From an uncultured Candidatus Saccharibacteria bacterium (GTDB lineage: Bacteria > Patescibacteriota > Saccharimonadia > Saccharimonadales > Saccharimonadaceae), in assembly GCA_934725355.1 (NCBI GenBank), contig CAKVAO010000001.1:123619-187618 (forward strand): a DNA stretch of 64,000 nucleotides. The letters run 5' to 3'. Positions 53,411 through 61,645 of this stretch are shown in pieces; position 1 is the first letter of the stretch; the number at the start of each line of letters is the position of its first letter. The notes under the pieces are model-generated. The model saw only the letters and a program-made list of their open reading frames with translations, was not told the DNA's origin and did no database searches. A program made the position numbers and the translations under genes.

Positions 53411-54946
53411 ATGCTGAAAACAAATACTCATATTAGCTGGCAAATAGCTGCTTGGTGCATGGGTTTTACTGTTGGCGTAGTGTTATGCGGCGCTATTAGA
53501 ATTGTAATCAGTGCTTCACTCGGTTATATACTAATGTTCACGGCATTGATATTAATTATATTAGCGTGTCGCAATTGTACTCGATTGTGGTTAGTAGTGT
53601 CTGTGCTATCAGGTATATTGATTGGACTTCTACGGGCTAGTGTGACGCAGTATCAATTGATGGACTACCAGCAATATATAGATAGAAACGTAACGACTGG
53701 GGCGATAATATCAGACGATCCGTCGTCGTTACGAGATAAGTGGTCGTTGACCTTGTCGAATGTAACTATTGATGGGCGAGATATGAAAGGTAAAGTATGG
53801 ACTTCGGTCAGCAAGAGTACACGGGTAAGTTTAGAACGTAGTGATCACATTGTATTGTTTGGTAAATTGTCGAAAGGTTTTGGCGCCTACGCTGCAACAT
53901 TGCAATCGGCTAAAGTCTCATATGTAGAAAATTCAGATATAGCCGACCCGATGGGGGATTTGCGTAATTGGTTTAGTAAAAACTTAAAAAAGATTACCAG
54001 CGATGACGAATGGGCTTTAGGTATGGGGATTCTGGCAGGGCAGAAGTCGGCTCAGTCGGACGCTATGAAAGAAATGTTTGTCGCGGCTGCATTAACGCAT
54101 ATCCTGGTTGCTAGTGGCTATAACTTGACCGTATTAGTGCGGTTTGCGCGTCGTCTGCTTTCGGCGCATTCGCGGGTGTTGGCATTAATAATCGCCGCTA
54201 TTCTAGTAGTAGCATTCGTCGGTGTAACTGGTATGAGCGCCAGTATGTTGCGAGCTAGCATGGTGGCGCTCTTTAGCTTAGTACTATGGTATTACGGTCG
54301 TAATGTTCATCCAGTAATTTTACTGTCATTAGTGGCGGCTGCGTCGTTATTTGTCGATCCAACGTCATCTTGGGGCGATGCAGGCTGGTATTTGTCGTTT
54401 GGCTCGTTTGCCGGTGTAATACTACTGGCACCGCTACTGCAAGACTACTTCTATGCTGACCGTATAACAGCGGAGCAGAAACGTAAGTGGAAGGGTGTAG
54501 AATTAAAAGGTTTAGCGGGTGTTAGAGACCGATTGTATAAGTTACCGCAAACAGTGAGTCAGGTTTTATTCGAAACAGTCAGTGCACAACTTTTTACACT
54601 TCCGATTATTGCAACATTTATGGGTAACGTATCTATTGTGGGGCTGCTAACTAACGTTTTCGTGTTGCCGCTACTGCCTATCATGATGTTGTTGACGTTT
54701 GTTGCGGGACTGAGTGCGGCAGTAGCGCCGATTAGCGTTGCAACTGTTATTGTTGTACCAGCTAAAGGGTTGCTAGATTTTGTGCTAGCGGTGGCGTCTT
54801 GGGGTACCGAGATTTCTGGTGGTACTCTCGATATTAAGATGACAGCGGGGCAGATAGTGGTATATTACGCTGTAGTACTGCTAGCAGTTTTGGTCTTAAA
54901 ATGCATAACTAAGCATAGCTATTATGATGACAATATAGTCGACTAA
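53411..54946 (+). CDS. comEC: ComEC/Rec2-type DNA uptake channel without metallo-beta-lactamase domain
   Basis: ComEC carries single-stranded DNA into the cytoplasm. The 511 residues include an OB-fold-containing N-terminal part (about 85-170), then the Competence domain with GMGILAGQKSAQSDAMKEMF, AAALTHILVASGYNLTVLVR, VGVTGMSASMLRASMVALF and SWGDAGWYLSFGSFAGVILL. Ten or so helices follow, and the C-terminal MBL hydrolase domain of classic ComEC is absent. It fits DNA scavenging by an episymbiont; the pilin-like gene is at 25487. The stop overlaps the convergent L,D-transpeptidase gene by 4 bp. Confidence 0.92.
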   Translation: MLKTNTHISWQIAAWCMGFTVGVVLCGAIRIVISASLGYILMFTALILIILACRNCTRLWLVVSVLSGILIGLLRASVTQYQLMDYQQYIDRNVTTGAIISDDPSSLRDKWSLTLSNVTIDGRDMKGKVWTSVSKSTRVSLERSDHIVLFGKLSKGFGAYAATLQSAKVSYVENSDIADPMGDLRNWFSKNLKKITSDDEWALGMGILAGQKSAQSDAMKEMFVAAALTHILVASGYNLTVLVRFARRLLSAHSRVLALIIAAILVVAFVGVTGMSASMLRASMVALFSLVLWYYGRNVHPVILLSLVAAASLFVDPTSSWGDAGWYLSFGSFAGVILLAPLLQDYFYADRITAEQKRKWKGVELKGLAGVRDRLYKLPQTVSQVLFETVSAQLFTLPIIATFMGNVSIVGLLTNVFVLPLLPIMMLLTFVAGLSAAVAPISVATVIVVPAKGLLDFVLAVASWGTEISGGTLDIKMTAGQIVVYYAVVLLAVLVLKCITKHSYYDDNIVD

Positions 54947-56391
54947 TAGTGCACCCAGACGGGAGTTCCTACGGTAGACCAATCGTAAACGCGTCGAGCA
55001 TCTTCTTTTAGCATATTAATACAACCGTGACTAATACCCTTGTTCATGTTACCCTTCGCAGCACTCATCCACCAAGCTTCGTGAAAAGCGTAGCCGCTAG
55101 ACTCAAAGAATGTTGAATAGTGAATGTTGCAGAGAGGTTCTTTTGACGGTGGATTTGGCATGCATTTTTCGTACACCTTGCGAACCACCTTAAATAATCC
55201 GGTGATAGTTGGTGACGATGGCTTACCGTGTGATGTGCTAGTTGTGCGGTAGGCCTGATTATTGCCGTCCCATAATGTTACGCTATAGTCACTAAGATTA
55301 GCTTCAACCCAGTGGTTATCCTTGGCTTGGTAGCCGTCAGTTTTATATTGAGCGTCGTGTGTCTGTGCTTCAATATTCCCACCTCCGCCAGCAGCTAGTG
55401 CACTAGAGATACCACTAACAATTGTGTCGGGATCAGTCAACTCTTGCCCAACTTTACCTGGTGCTATAGTGCGTAGAACGTTACCGGATGCATCAGTGAT
55501 TGCTTTTTCATTGACTGGTTTATTAGCTAGACGTCCTGCGATAAAATCTGTGACGTAACCTTTAATCTTGGCGTCATCGTATGTTATATCGTATTTTCCG
55601 GTATCACTATTGATGGTGAACTTAGTCCATCCTGCGATATCGGCGGGATCTGGATAAGCTAGTAATTTGCCATTATTAACAATTTTAATACGATTACGAA
55701 CTACCTGATTCATGTAGTTCGCTGTATCTTGCGCAGATTGGTCACTAATAACAGGCTGTGCATTGTCGATCCTGACTTCATAGTTGGTAATTTTCGGCTC
55801 TTCTAATAGGCTCTCGATTTTGGCAAATAATCCCTTAGTTTCGATTGAATGGCCAGCGGCGCCAGGAACTGCAACGAATGTATTTTTCGCCTTGTTAAAC
55901 TGCACGGTGGCGTTAACTGGGTTAGAGCTAAGCTCAGGAAAATTGGAAGTAACAAAACTTAAGACTTTATTTTTGTTGTAAGAACCACTGAGGTCGAAAT
56001 GATGACGTGAAAATGGATTTAATACTGTACTGCGTCCAGTCTGGGCAGCCTTACTAGCAAACTTGTCGATATCAATATTTAGCCCCAGGTCACTGGCGCT
56101 TGCAGTGGCAGATTTGCCGTTATAAGTTAAACTAAGGCGTGTGTTTTGTAAGAGGCTCTTTAACTCGTCTTTAATCTGACTCTGAGTTTTACCACTTACA
56201 TTAATATTCGCTATTGTAGTACCAGGTGCAGCTTTGTCTCTATAGTAATAACTAACAAAGCTTATTACACCAATGAATAGGACTAATACACAGCACAAAG
56301 CTATTGTTGAAACTTTGTGCCTGGATAGCCAGTTAGAGTCGCTAGTTCGTTTACTTTTAACTAACGCAATATGCTGTTTGATCTTATCCAC
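54943..56391 (-). CDS. L,D-transpeptidase (YkuD) with peptidoglycan-binding-like domains
   Basis: The enzyme cross-links peptidoglycan peptides or anchors proteins. From GTG 56391 the 482 residues have a membrane helix near 30-50, two PG_binding_4-type domains (about 60-330), and a C-terminal YkuD domain with the catalytic Cys in SHGCINMLKEDARRVYDWS. The domain order matches YoaR/VanW-associated transpeptidases of Gram-positive bacteria. An AGGGGGC ribosome-binding site precedes GTG. tRNA-Pro lies only 25 nt upstream on the same strand, so the two may share a transcript. Confidence 0.92.
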   Translation of the reverse strand: MDKIKQHIALVKSKRTSDSNWLSRHKVSTIALCCVLVLFIGVISFVSYYYRDKAAPGTTIANINVSGKTQSQIKDELKSLLQNTRLSLTYNGKSATASASDLGLNIDIDKFASKAAQTGRSTVLNPFSRHHFDLSGSYNKNKVLSFVTSNFPELSSNPVNATVQFNKAKNTFVAVPGAAGHSIETKGLFAKIESLLEEPKITNYEVRIDNAQPVISDQSAQDTANYMNQVVRNRIKIVNNGKLLAYPDPADIAGWTKFTINSDTGKYDITYDDAKIKGYVTDFIAGRLANKPVNEKAITDASGNVLRTIAPGKVGQELTDPDTIVSGISSALAAGGGGNIEAQTHDAQYKTDGYQAKDNHWVEANLSDYSVTLWDGNNQAYRTTSTSHGKPSSPTITGLFKVVRKVYEKCMPNPPSKEPLCNIHYSTFFESSGYAFHEAWWMSAAKGNMNKGISHGCINMLKEDARRVYDWSTVGTPVWVHY

Positions 56392-56416
56392 CTAATTAGC
56401 CCCCTAAATAATTGCT

Positions 56417-56494
56417 TGGTCGGGATGATCCGACTCGAACGGACGACCTCACGCTCCCAAAGCGCGCGCTCTAGCCAAACTGAGCTACACCCCG
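56417..56494 (-). tRNA. tRNA-Pro (UGG anticodon)
   Basis: The 78-nt minus-strand cloverleaf has acceptor CGGGGUG/CAUCCCG, anticodon loop UUUGGGA and encoded CCA. The C1-G72 pair is normal for proline tRNAs. Confidence 0.96.
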
Positions 56495-56533
56495 ATATAT
56501 TTCCGTTGATTACCCTCAACGGAAACTATTATA

Positions 56534-57253
56534 TCAAAGATTACACGTAATGTCAGCATTTGTGTGAACTTCTGTAACATCATCCATGTCATCAAGTGCG
56601 TCTAACAGCTTAATAATCTTTTTGGCAACTTCTGGATCGCTGACTTCGACAGGATCTTTCGGTACGTATTTTAGACCAGCATCAGTAACTTCTAGGCCAC
56701 TATCAATAATAGCCTGGCGTACTTTATGTAGATCCTTCATATCAGTATAGGCAACAATTTCGCCGTCCTCTTCGCGAGCATCTTCGGCGCCAGCGTCTAG
56801 TACAGTCATTAAGTTGTCGTCGCCAGTGGCATTAATATTGACTACGCCTTTGTGATCAAACTGAAACATCACTGAGCCCTGCGCGGCAATAGACCCGCCG
56901 TTCTTGTTCAATGTAGTTTTGACATCAGGGAAGGTGCGATTACGATTATCGGTCGCAGCCTCGATAATAATACCAGTGCCGGCTGGGCCATAGGCTTCGT
57001 AAACAATTTCCTCTAATGCAGCAGCGTCCTTGCTGGCGCCACGATCGATAGCACGCTGAATGGTGCTGGCTGGCATACTAGCATGCTTGGCTTTGTCAAT
57101 TGCCATGGCAAGCGACGGGTTCATGGTTGGGTCAGTGCCACCACGAGCTGCAATAGCAATCATGTTGCTTAATTTTGTAAAGGCAGCACCGCGTTTAGCG
57201 TCCTCGGCGGCCTTCTGGCGCTTGGTAGTTTCCCATTTACTATGTCCGGACAT
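56534..57253 (-). CDS. yebC: YebC/PmpR family protein (translation/transcription factor)
   Basis: YebC-family proteins bind nucleic acid and have been linked to transcription control and to translation of difficult peptides. From ATG 57253 (AAGGAG 5 nt upstream) the protein has 239 residues, starting MSGHSKWETTKRQKAAEDAKRGAAFTKLSNMI, with ALEEIVYEAYGPAGTGIIIEAATDNRNRT and NKNGGSIAAQGSVMFQFDHKG. Upstream in-frame residues are rejected because they span two TATAAT elements. Confidence 0.96.
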   Translation of the reverse strand: MSGHSKWETTKRQKAAEDAKRGAAFTKLSNMIAIAARGGTDPTMNPSLAMAIDKAKHASMPASTIQRAIDRGASKDAAALEEIVYEAYGPAGTGIIIEAATDNRNRTFPDVKTTLNKNGGSIAAQGSVMFQFDHKGVVNINATGDDNLMTVLDAGAEDAREEDGEIVAYTDMKDLHKVRQAIIDSGLEVTDAGLKYVPKDPVEVSDPEVAKKIIKLLDALDDMDDVTEVHTNADITCNL

Positions 57254-57342
57254 TTCTTCTCCTTGTTTATCCTTAAATTCCAAGATATTATACCAGATTA
57301 TAGGGGTAGTTGTCCAATGCTTAAACCATAGGCGTAATCTGC

Positions 57343-57348
57343 TATAAT
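57343..57348 (+). promoter_or_regulatory. Leaderless-type -10
   Basis: TGC-TATAAT with 8 nt to the ATG at 57357. Confidence 0.65.
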
Positions 57349-57356
57349 AAAGATAT

Positions 57357-57743
57357 ATGGTTTTAATCGGCATGTTGAAGTGGTGGTATAGCGACGGATG
57401 GTTGGGTCAGCTTTCTCGATCGAGTTTATCACTAAGAAAAACCGCGGACACCTTTAGTATTGGTCTGCTTATCCGCACGTTGTTTGCGCCATTCCATCAG
57501 ATTAGTGCCAATGAAACCCAAAGAGAAGCGGGCGGCAAAATGAATATGCTTCTAGACAAACTAATTAGTCGTACGATCGGGTTTATTGCTAGGACATTTA
57601 CAATTCTAGCTGGAATCATTGCGCTAACGTTAAAGGCGGTACTAGGGTTACTGCAAATTGCCTTGTGGCCTTTGATGCCTGTTATGCCTGTTGTAGGACT
57701 GATACTAATGTCAACTGTGGGGGCGCCGTGGAAACTAATTTAA
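57357..57743 (+). CDS. Small membrane protein upstream of the Clp-like ATPase
   Basis: The 128-residue protein has a short hydrophilic part (to about 70) with LIRTLFAPFHQISANETQREAG and two hydrophobic helices near 74-95 and 98-120, the first rich in Ile and Leu. I do not recognise it. Its end overlaps the start of the downstream Clp-like gene (GTG 57728) by 16 bp, so translation is coupled and it may be a membrane partner of that ATPase. Confidence 0.68.
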   Translation: MVLIGMLKWWYSDGWLGQLSRSSLSLRKTADTFSIGLLIRTLFAPFHQISANETQREAGGKMNMLLDKLISRTIGFIARTFTILAGIIALTLKAVLGLLQIALWPLMPVMPVVGLILMSTVGAPWKLI

Positions 57744-60148
57744 ATTACAATTCCGAGCGTAGCTGCAGGGCGCGTTTTGGTGTCCGTTTTGGCAAATGGC
57801 TTGGCGTACTATCGTTGGTGCTTAGTGTAGCACTGTCTCTACTGGGCGTGGTGATGTGGTTGGCTGGAACGCCTAGTGGTTTATTGGTGGTTTCTCTAGG
57901 TGTATGGGTATTAATACCGTTTCTGTGGAATAAGTACGATCTAAAAGTACTATCGCCGACTAAGGGCGGTCAAACAATTGACGCTGTACTGGCAGGCGAT
58001 TTATTGGGACGATTGCCAGCAAATCCGTCACCTAAACAGATTTTTGAGGCAGCTAAACATGCAGATGGTGGATACTTTGTAATGAATCGCCTCGGGATTG
58101 CTAGCGATTTTATACTGCCGCTAATTTCCGATAGCGCATCTGACGCCACTACGGTTTGGCAGGTGTCAGTAAAACTCTGGCAAGGCATTGGTGATCGTTC
58201 AAACGTGATTACTGCACCTATCGTTATGGCTGCAATCATGCTGACAACGCCGGGCGTCGACGATCTATTGCGCACTCATCATGTGGATAATGACGATGTT
58301 ATTCGGGTGGTGCAATGGTTTGAGCACATTAATTATTTAAGGCGTATGGTAAATAAGCCACGTTATACTGGCGGCGTTGCGCGCGATTGGTCGTTTGGCT
58401 ATATACCGACATTGCAACACTTTGGTGTTAATATTAGCCAGAAGTATACAGATAGTAGGTTACTAAATGTTGAACTCGAGAGCGACCAGTCGATTGTTGA
58501 CTCGATGATTACTAATTTAGCAACACCAGGGCGACGTAATGTGGCGCTGATTGGTCCACTGGGCGCAGGTAAATCTACGGTAGTGGAGTCATTGGCGGAT
58601 TGCTTGATGGATGCAAGTCGGAACGTGCCGGCTAGCCTTCGCTTTAATCAGGTGTTCTCACTAGATGCGACTAGTATCGTGGCTAACGCTGGCGGACGTG
58701 GGCGAGTAGAATATCTGATTAATCGTTTGCTAGCTGAAGCTTACCAGGCGAAGAACATCGTATTGTTTCTAGATAATGCTGACGTGTTCTTCGAGGATGA
58801 CACTGGCGCGCTAGACCTCAGCAATTTACTGCAACCGATCTTGGAGGGCGGTAACTTAAAGTTAGTGCTAGCGATGGACGAGCAGCGATTCTTGCAGATC
58901 ATGCAGGCTAAACCAGCCTTGGCTAGTTCGTTAAACCGAATAGAAGTTAAGCCTGCGACAGCCGATGAAACTATGCTGATTCTAGAAGATCGTGTATTGA
59001 CGTTGGAATATCAGTCGAAATGTATGTTTATGTACCAAGCGCTAACCGAGGCAATTCGTCTGAGTAATCGTTATATTCAGACGGTTGCTCAGCCACGAGC
59101 CGCCGTGCAGCTATTAGAGCAGTCAGTACAGCAGGCTACTAACGGCTTTGTTACAGCGCAATCAATTTCAGCAACAATTGAAAAAACATTAGGAATCAAG
59201 GTGGGTGGTAATTTAGCCTATGGCGATAATAAGGCTGAGCGCGAGCGCCTACTAAATCTAGAAAATCTAATCCACGAACGCATGATTAATCAGAAATCGG
59301 CAGTAACAGCTGTGGCATCAGCACTAAGGCGGGCGCGTGCTGGTGTGCGCAACGAGAACCGTCCAATTGGAACATTCTTATTCCTTGGCCCAACTGGCGT
59401 CGGTAAGACAGAGCTTGCTAAGGCACTAGCAGATGTTTACTTTGGCGGCGAGGGTCATATGGTGCGAATAGACTTAAACGAATACGTGCGTGCAGAGGAC
59501 GTGGCGCGCTTAATTGCTGATGGTGCGACTGACATGAATTCGCTATCGGCGCAAGTGCAGAAGAATCCATTTAGTGTTGTATTGCTGGATGAGATTGAGA
59601 AGGCGCATCCTAATGTGCTGACAACCTTGCTACAGGTGCTTGACGAGGGAATCTTGCGTGATATTAATAATCGCGAAATCTCTTTCCGCGATACCATAGT
59701 GATCGCAACTTCTAACGCAGGTGCTGAGCTAATACGTCAGTATATCGATGCGGGTTATCAGGTAGAGCAGTTTGCTAGCCAAATTCAGGATGCCATTATT
59801 AACTCTGGTGAGTTCCGACCAGAGTTTCTGAATCGTTTTGACGAGGTCGCAGTATTTCGTCCGCTAACCAAGGCTGAGTTAGTCCAAGTAGTTAACCTAA
59901 TACTCAAGGGTGTCAACAAGAATCTGGCGGTTCAGAAGATTGCAGTGGCAGTAGACGAGGATGCAAAGAGACTTCTAGTCGATGCAGGGTATGATCCGCG
60001 ACTCGGCGCTCGTCCAATGCGGCGAATTGTTCAGAGAACAGTTGAAAACATTGTGGCAAACAAGATGCTGTCGGGCGAATTGGTCGCAGGCAGTGGCATT
60101 CGTTTGACTGCAACAGATATTCAGAATGCGCTAGCTAGCAGTATGTAG
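57728..60148 (+). CDS. Membrane-anchored ClpC/ClpB-like AAA+ ATPase
   Basis: From GTG 57728 the protein has 806 residues. Two N-terminal hydrophobic segments (about 17-60) anchor it, then comes a Clp_N-like helical domain (about 85-150). The first AAA domain has Walker A GPLGAGKST but Walker B LFLDNADVFF, with Asn in place of the catalytic Glu. The second has GPTGVGKTELAKALAD and VVLLDEIEKAHPNV, with LNRFDEVAVFRPL and the small D2 domain. It resembles ClpC/ClpB unfoldases but is membrane-tethered, with no visible ClpP-binding loop. Start choice is uncertain: ATG 57665 is an alternative. Confidence 0.86.
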   Translation: METNLNYNSERSCRARFGVRFGKWLGVLSLVLSVALSLLGVVMWLAGTPSGLLVVSLGVWVLIPFLWNKYDLKVLSPTKGGQTIDAVLAGDLLGRLPANPSPKQIFEAAKHADGGYFVMNRLGIASDFILPLISDSASDATTVWQVSVKLWQGIGDRSNVITAPIVMAAIMLTTPGVDDLLRTHHVDNDDVIRVVQWFEHINYLRRMVNKPRYTGGVARDWSFGYIPTLQHFGVNISQKYTDSRLLNVELESDQSIVDSMITNLATPGRRNVALIGPLGAGKSTVVESLADCLMDASRNVPASLRFNQVFSLDATSIVANAGGRGRVEYLINRLLAEAYQAKNIVLFLDNADVFFEDDTGALDLSNLLQPILEGGNLKLVLAMDEQRFLQIMQAKPALASSLNRIEVKPATADETMLILEDRVLTLEYQSKCMFMYQALTEAIRLSNRYIQTVAQPRAAVQLLEQSVQQATNGFVTAQSISATIEKTLGIKVGGNLAYGDNKAERERLLNLENLIHERMINQKSAVTAVASALRRARAGVRNENRPIGTFLFLGPTGVGKTELAKALADVYFGGEGHMVRIDLNEYVRAEDVARLIADGATDMNSLSAQVQKNPFSVVLLDEIEKAHPNVLTTLLQVLDEGILRDINNREISFRDTIVIATSNAGAELIRQYIDAGYQVEQFASQIQDAIINSGEFRPEFLNRFDEVAVFRPLTKAELVQVVNLILKGVNKNLAVQKIAVAVDEDAKRLLVDAGYDPRLGARPMRRIVQRTVENIVANKMLSGELVAGSGIRLTATDIQNALASSM

Positions 60149-60182
60149 TTTGGTGTGGATTATGGATATATGGTGAATATAA

Positions 60183-60205
60183 GTATGATATAATATATAT
60201 CATAC
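60183..60205 (+). promoter_or_regulatory. Palindrome over the tRNA-Gly promoter
   Basis: GTATGATATA and TATATCATAC are exact inverted repeats separated by ATA, and they end at the tRNA-Gly 5' end. A TATAAT lies within at 60189-60194. Confidence 0.5.
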
Positions 60206-60280
60206 GCGGGTGTCGTATAGCGGTTAATATTCGAGTTTTCCAAACTTGCGACGAGAGTTCGACTCTCTCCACCCGCACCA
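60206..60280 (+). tRNA. tRNA-Gly (UCC anticodon)
   Basis: The 75-nt cloverleaf has acceptor GCGGGUG/CACCCGC, anticodon loop UUUCCAA, T-arm GAGAG-UUCGACU-CUCUC and encoded CCA. The D-stem has a G-U pair. Confidence 0.95.
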
Positions 60281-60291
60281 GAATTTATTTT

Positions 60292-60368
60292 GCCTCAGTA
60301 GCTCAGGGGATTAGAGCAGGTGGCTTCTATCCATCGTGTCGGGGGTTCGAATCCCTCCTGAGGTACCA
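60292..60368 (+). tRNA. tRNA-Arg (UCU anticodon)
   Basis: The 77-nt cloverleaf has acceptor GCCUCAG/CUGAGGU (a G1-U72 wobble), anticodon loop CUUCUAU, T-arm GGGGG-UUCGAAU-CCCUC and encoded CCA. Confidence 0.95.
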
Positions 60369-60382
60369 GAATCTGATAACAA

Positions 60383-60406
60383 AAATAGACCCTTATGGGT
60401 CTATTT
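60383..60406. terminator. Bidirectional terminator
   Basis: AAATAGACCC / GGGTCTATTT is a 10-bp stem with a TTAT loop between tRNA-Arg (+) and tRNA-His (-). Confidence 0.85.
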
Positions 60407-60416
60407 AATAATTTCA

Positions 60417-60495
60417 TGGGGCGTCTAACAGGACTCGAACCTGCGACCTTCTGTGCCACAAACAGACGCTCTAACCAAGCTGAGCTACAGACGCC
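60417..60495 (-). tRNA. tRNA-His (GUG anticodon) with encoded G-1
   Basis: The minus-strand cloverleaf has the anticodon stem UCUGU/ACAGA and loop UUGUGGC. Read with seven acceptor pairs GCGUCUG/UAGACGC, the extra G at 60495 and C73 form the G-1:C73 pair of histidine tRNA, followed by encoded CCA. Confidence 0.95.
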
Positions 60496-60514
60496 ATGGT
60501 CAATTGTTATAATA

Positions 60515-61171
60515 TCAGATTTCGTGATAAGTTTCAATCTGTGCGCCGCAATATTTTAGTTGCGTGTAAAAATCCTTGTATTGGCGATTAGTATTGGCAG
60601 TGTCGATCAGGTAAGATTCACTAGGCCTAGCTAGCATAGCGGTAATACTAGCTAAATTGTATTCTGCGATTTGACTTGAATAAATTTTTGAAAAGCCTGC
60701 GATAGATGGGCGATCTAACAATGAAAGCAATCTATGGCTAATTGGCGTTATATAAGGCTCGACGTCATCCAATTTAGCTTGCTTAGAAATGACTCGCCAT
60801 TCTAAGCTGTCTATGACTGTTGCGTTATCAAATTCCAGAGCAGAGTGGGTGATGCGGTTTAGAACACCGAGTGTTAGAATCTGGTACTTGCTTAGTGTTG
60901 TTGCGTCAATTTTACCTGACAATGGGAAGCCGCCGTTAACCCTGAGGCTCAAGCGTTTGGGGCTGCCTAATAATATGAGGTCGCTATCTAAGGCGTCGGA
61001 TAGTTTGGCTAAGATATCCAGGCTGACATTTTGAACTCCGTGCTCAATCCGATTAATAGCGGACTGGCTGGTTCCTAATAGTTTGGCTAAATCAGCTTGA
61101 GTAAGTCCGTGATTCTGACGCAATTGACTAACTAGTCGGCCGATGGCTGTGCGATAATCGGCGCCAGTCAT
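60515..61171 (-). CDS. XRE-type HTH protein with a possible MurA-like remainder
   Basis: The 218-residue protein starts with a Cro/C1-type helix-turn-helix (about 8-65): GRLVSQLRQNHGLTQADLAKLLGTSQSAINRIEHGVQNVSLDILAKLSDAL. The rest begins LRVNGGFPLSGKIDATTLSKYQILTLG, close in style to MurA's N-terminal segment (GGxPLxGxVxxxGAKNA), and ends YKDFYTQLKYCGAQIETYHEI, echoing the MurA end. Between them the catalytic Cys region and one barrel half are absent. It is co-translated with the membrane protein before it (4-bp overlap). Whether it is regulator, relic or moonlighting is open. Confidence 0.65.
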   Translation of the reverse strand: MTGADYRTAIGRLVSQLRQNHGLTQADLAKLLGTSQSAINRIEHGVQNVSLDILAKLSDALDSDLILLGSPKRLSLRVNGGFPLSGKIDATTLSKYQILTLGVLNRITHSALEFDNATVIDSLEWRVISKQAKLDDVEPYITPISHRLLSLLDRPSIAGFSKIYSSQIAEYNLASITAMLARPSESYLIDTANTNRQYKDFYTQLKYCGAQIETYHEI

Positions 61172-61593
61172 TTCTTAGCCTCTTTAGGTTGGTGCTTTGG
61201 AAACACAATGATGACAACTGTCAAAGCCACGGCGCCAATCGTAATCCACGGTCCATAACCAGCATGGATGCTAGTTAGCGTGTCGATAGTTGAGCCTGTG
61301 GCATATGTAACGAATGCTATTAAAATAATCTGCAGGATAATACTTAGCCAAGCAATAGATTTGAATCCAGTAACAGCAGCGAGCAACACAATAAAGGCGA
61401 TAGCGAATATAGTTTGAGCTAATGAAATTTGATTGAATATTTCGACGCTTAACGTAATTCCAGAAAAGCTAGCATGGGTAACCAGTGAATTGAGGCTGGT
61501 ATTGGCTGGCCATAGGCTATACCATTGCCACCATGCGGCATAGGCTGACAAAGATGCTGCAGCCAGTAACAATAATCGGCGAGTAACCTTCAT
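61168..61593 (-). CDS. Small four-helix membrane protein
   Basis: From ATG 61593 the 141-residue protein has about four membrane helices and a basic C-terminal tail (PKHQPKEAKK). No family is recognised. TATAAT lies 6 nt before the ATG, so upstream in-frame codons are inside the promoter and are rejected. It overlaps the HTH gene start by 4 bp, so both come from one transcript, which may also reach tRNA-His. Confidence 0.65.
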   Translation of the reverse strand: MKVTRRLLLLAAASLSAYAAWWQWYSLWPANTSLNSLVTHASFSGITLSVEIFNQISLAQTIFAIAFIVLLAAVTGFKSIAWLSIILQIILIAFVTYATGSTIDTLTSIHAGYGPWITIGAVALTVVIIVFPKHQPKEAKK

Positions 61594-61599
61594 AAATTT

Positions 61600-61605
61600 A
61601 TTATA
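61600..61605 (-). promoter_or_regulatory. Leaderless-type -10 of the membrane protein/HTH pair
   Basis: TATAAT on the minus strand with 6 nt to the ATG at 61593. Confidence 0.65.
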
Positions 61606-61609
61606 TATC

Positions 61610-61634
61610 AAAAAACACTCTCGCTAGAGAGTGT
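61610..61634 (-). terminator. Terminator after tRNA-Lys(CUU)
   Basis: ACACTCTC / GAGAGTGT stem with a 4-nt loop, followed on the minus strand by a run of six T. A textbook intrinsic terminator. Confidence 0.93.
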
Positions 61635-61645
61635 GAATAATTTTA

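Noticed and set aside
57254..57373. N-terminal extension of YebC
   Set aside because: It covers two TATAAT elements and the divergent gene's start; family alignment begins at MSGHSKW.
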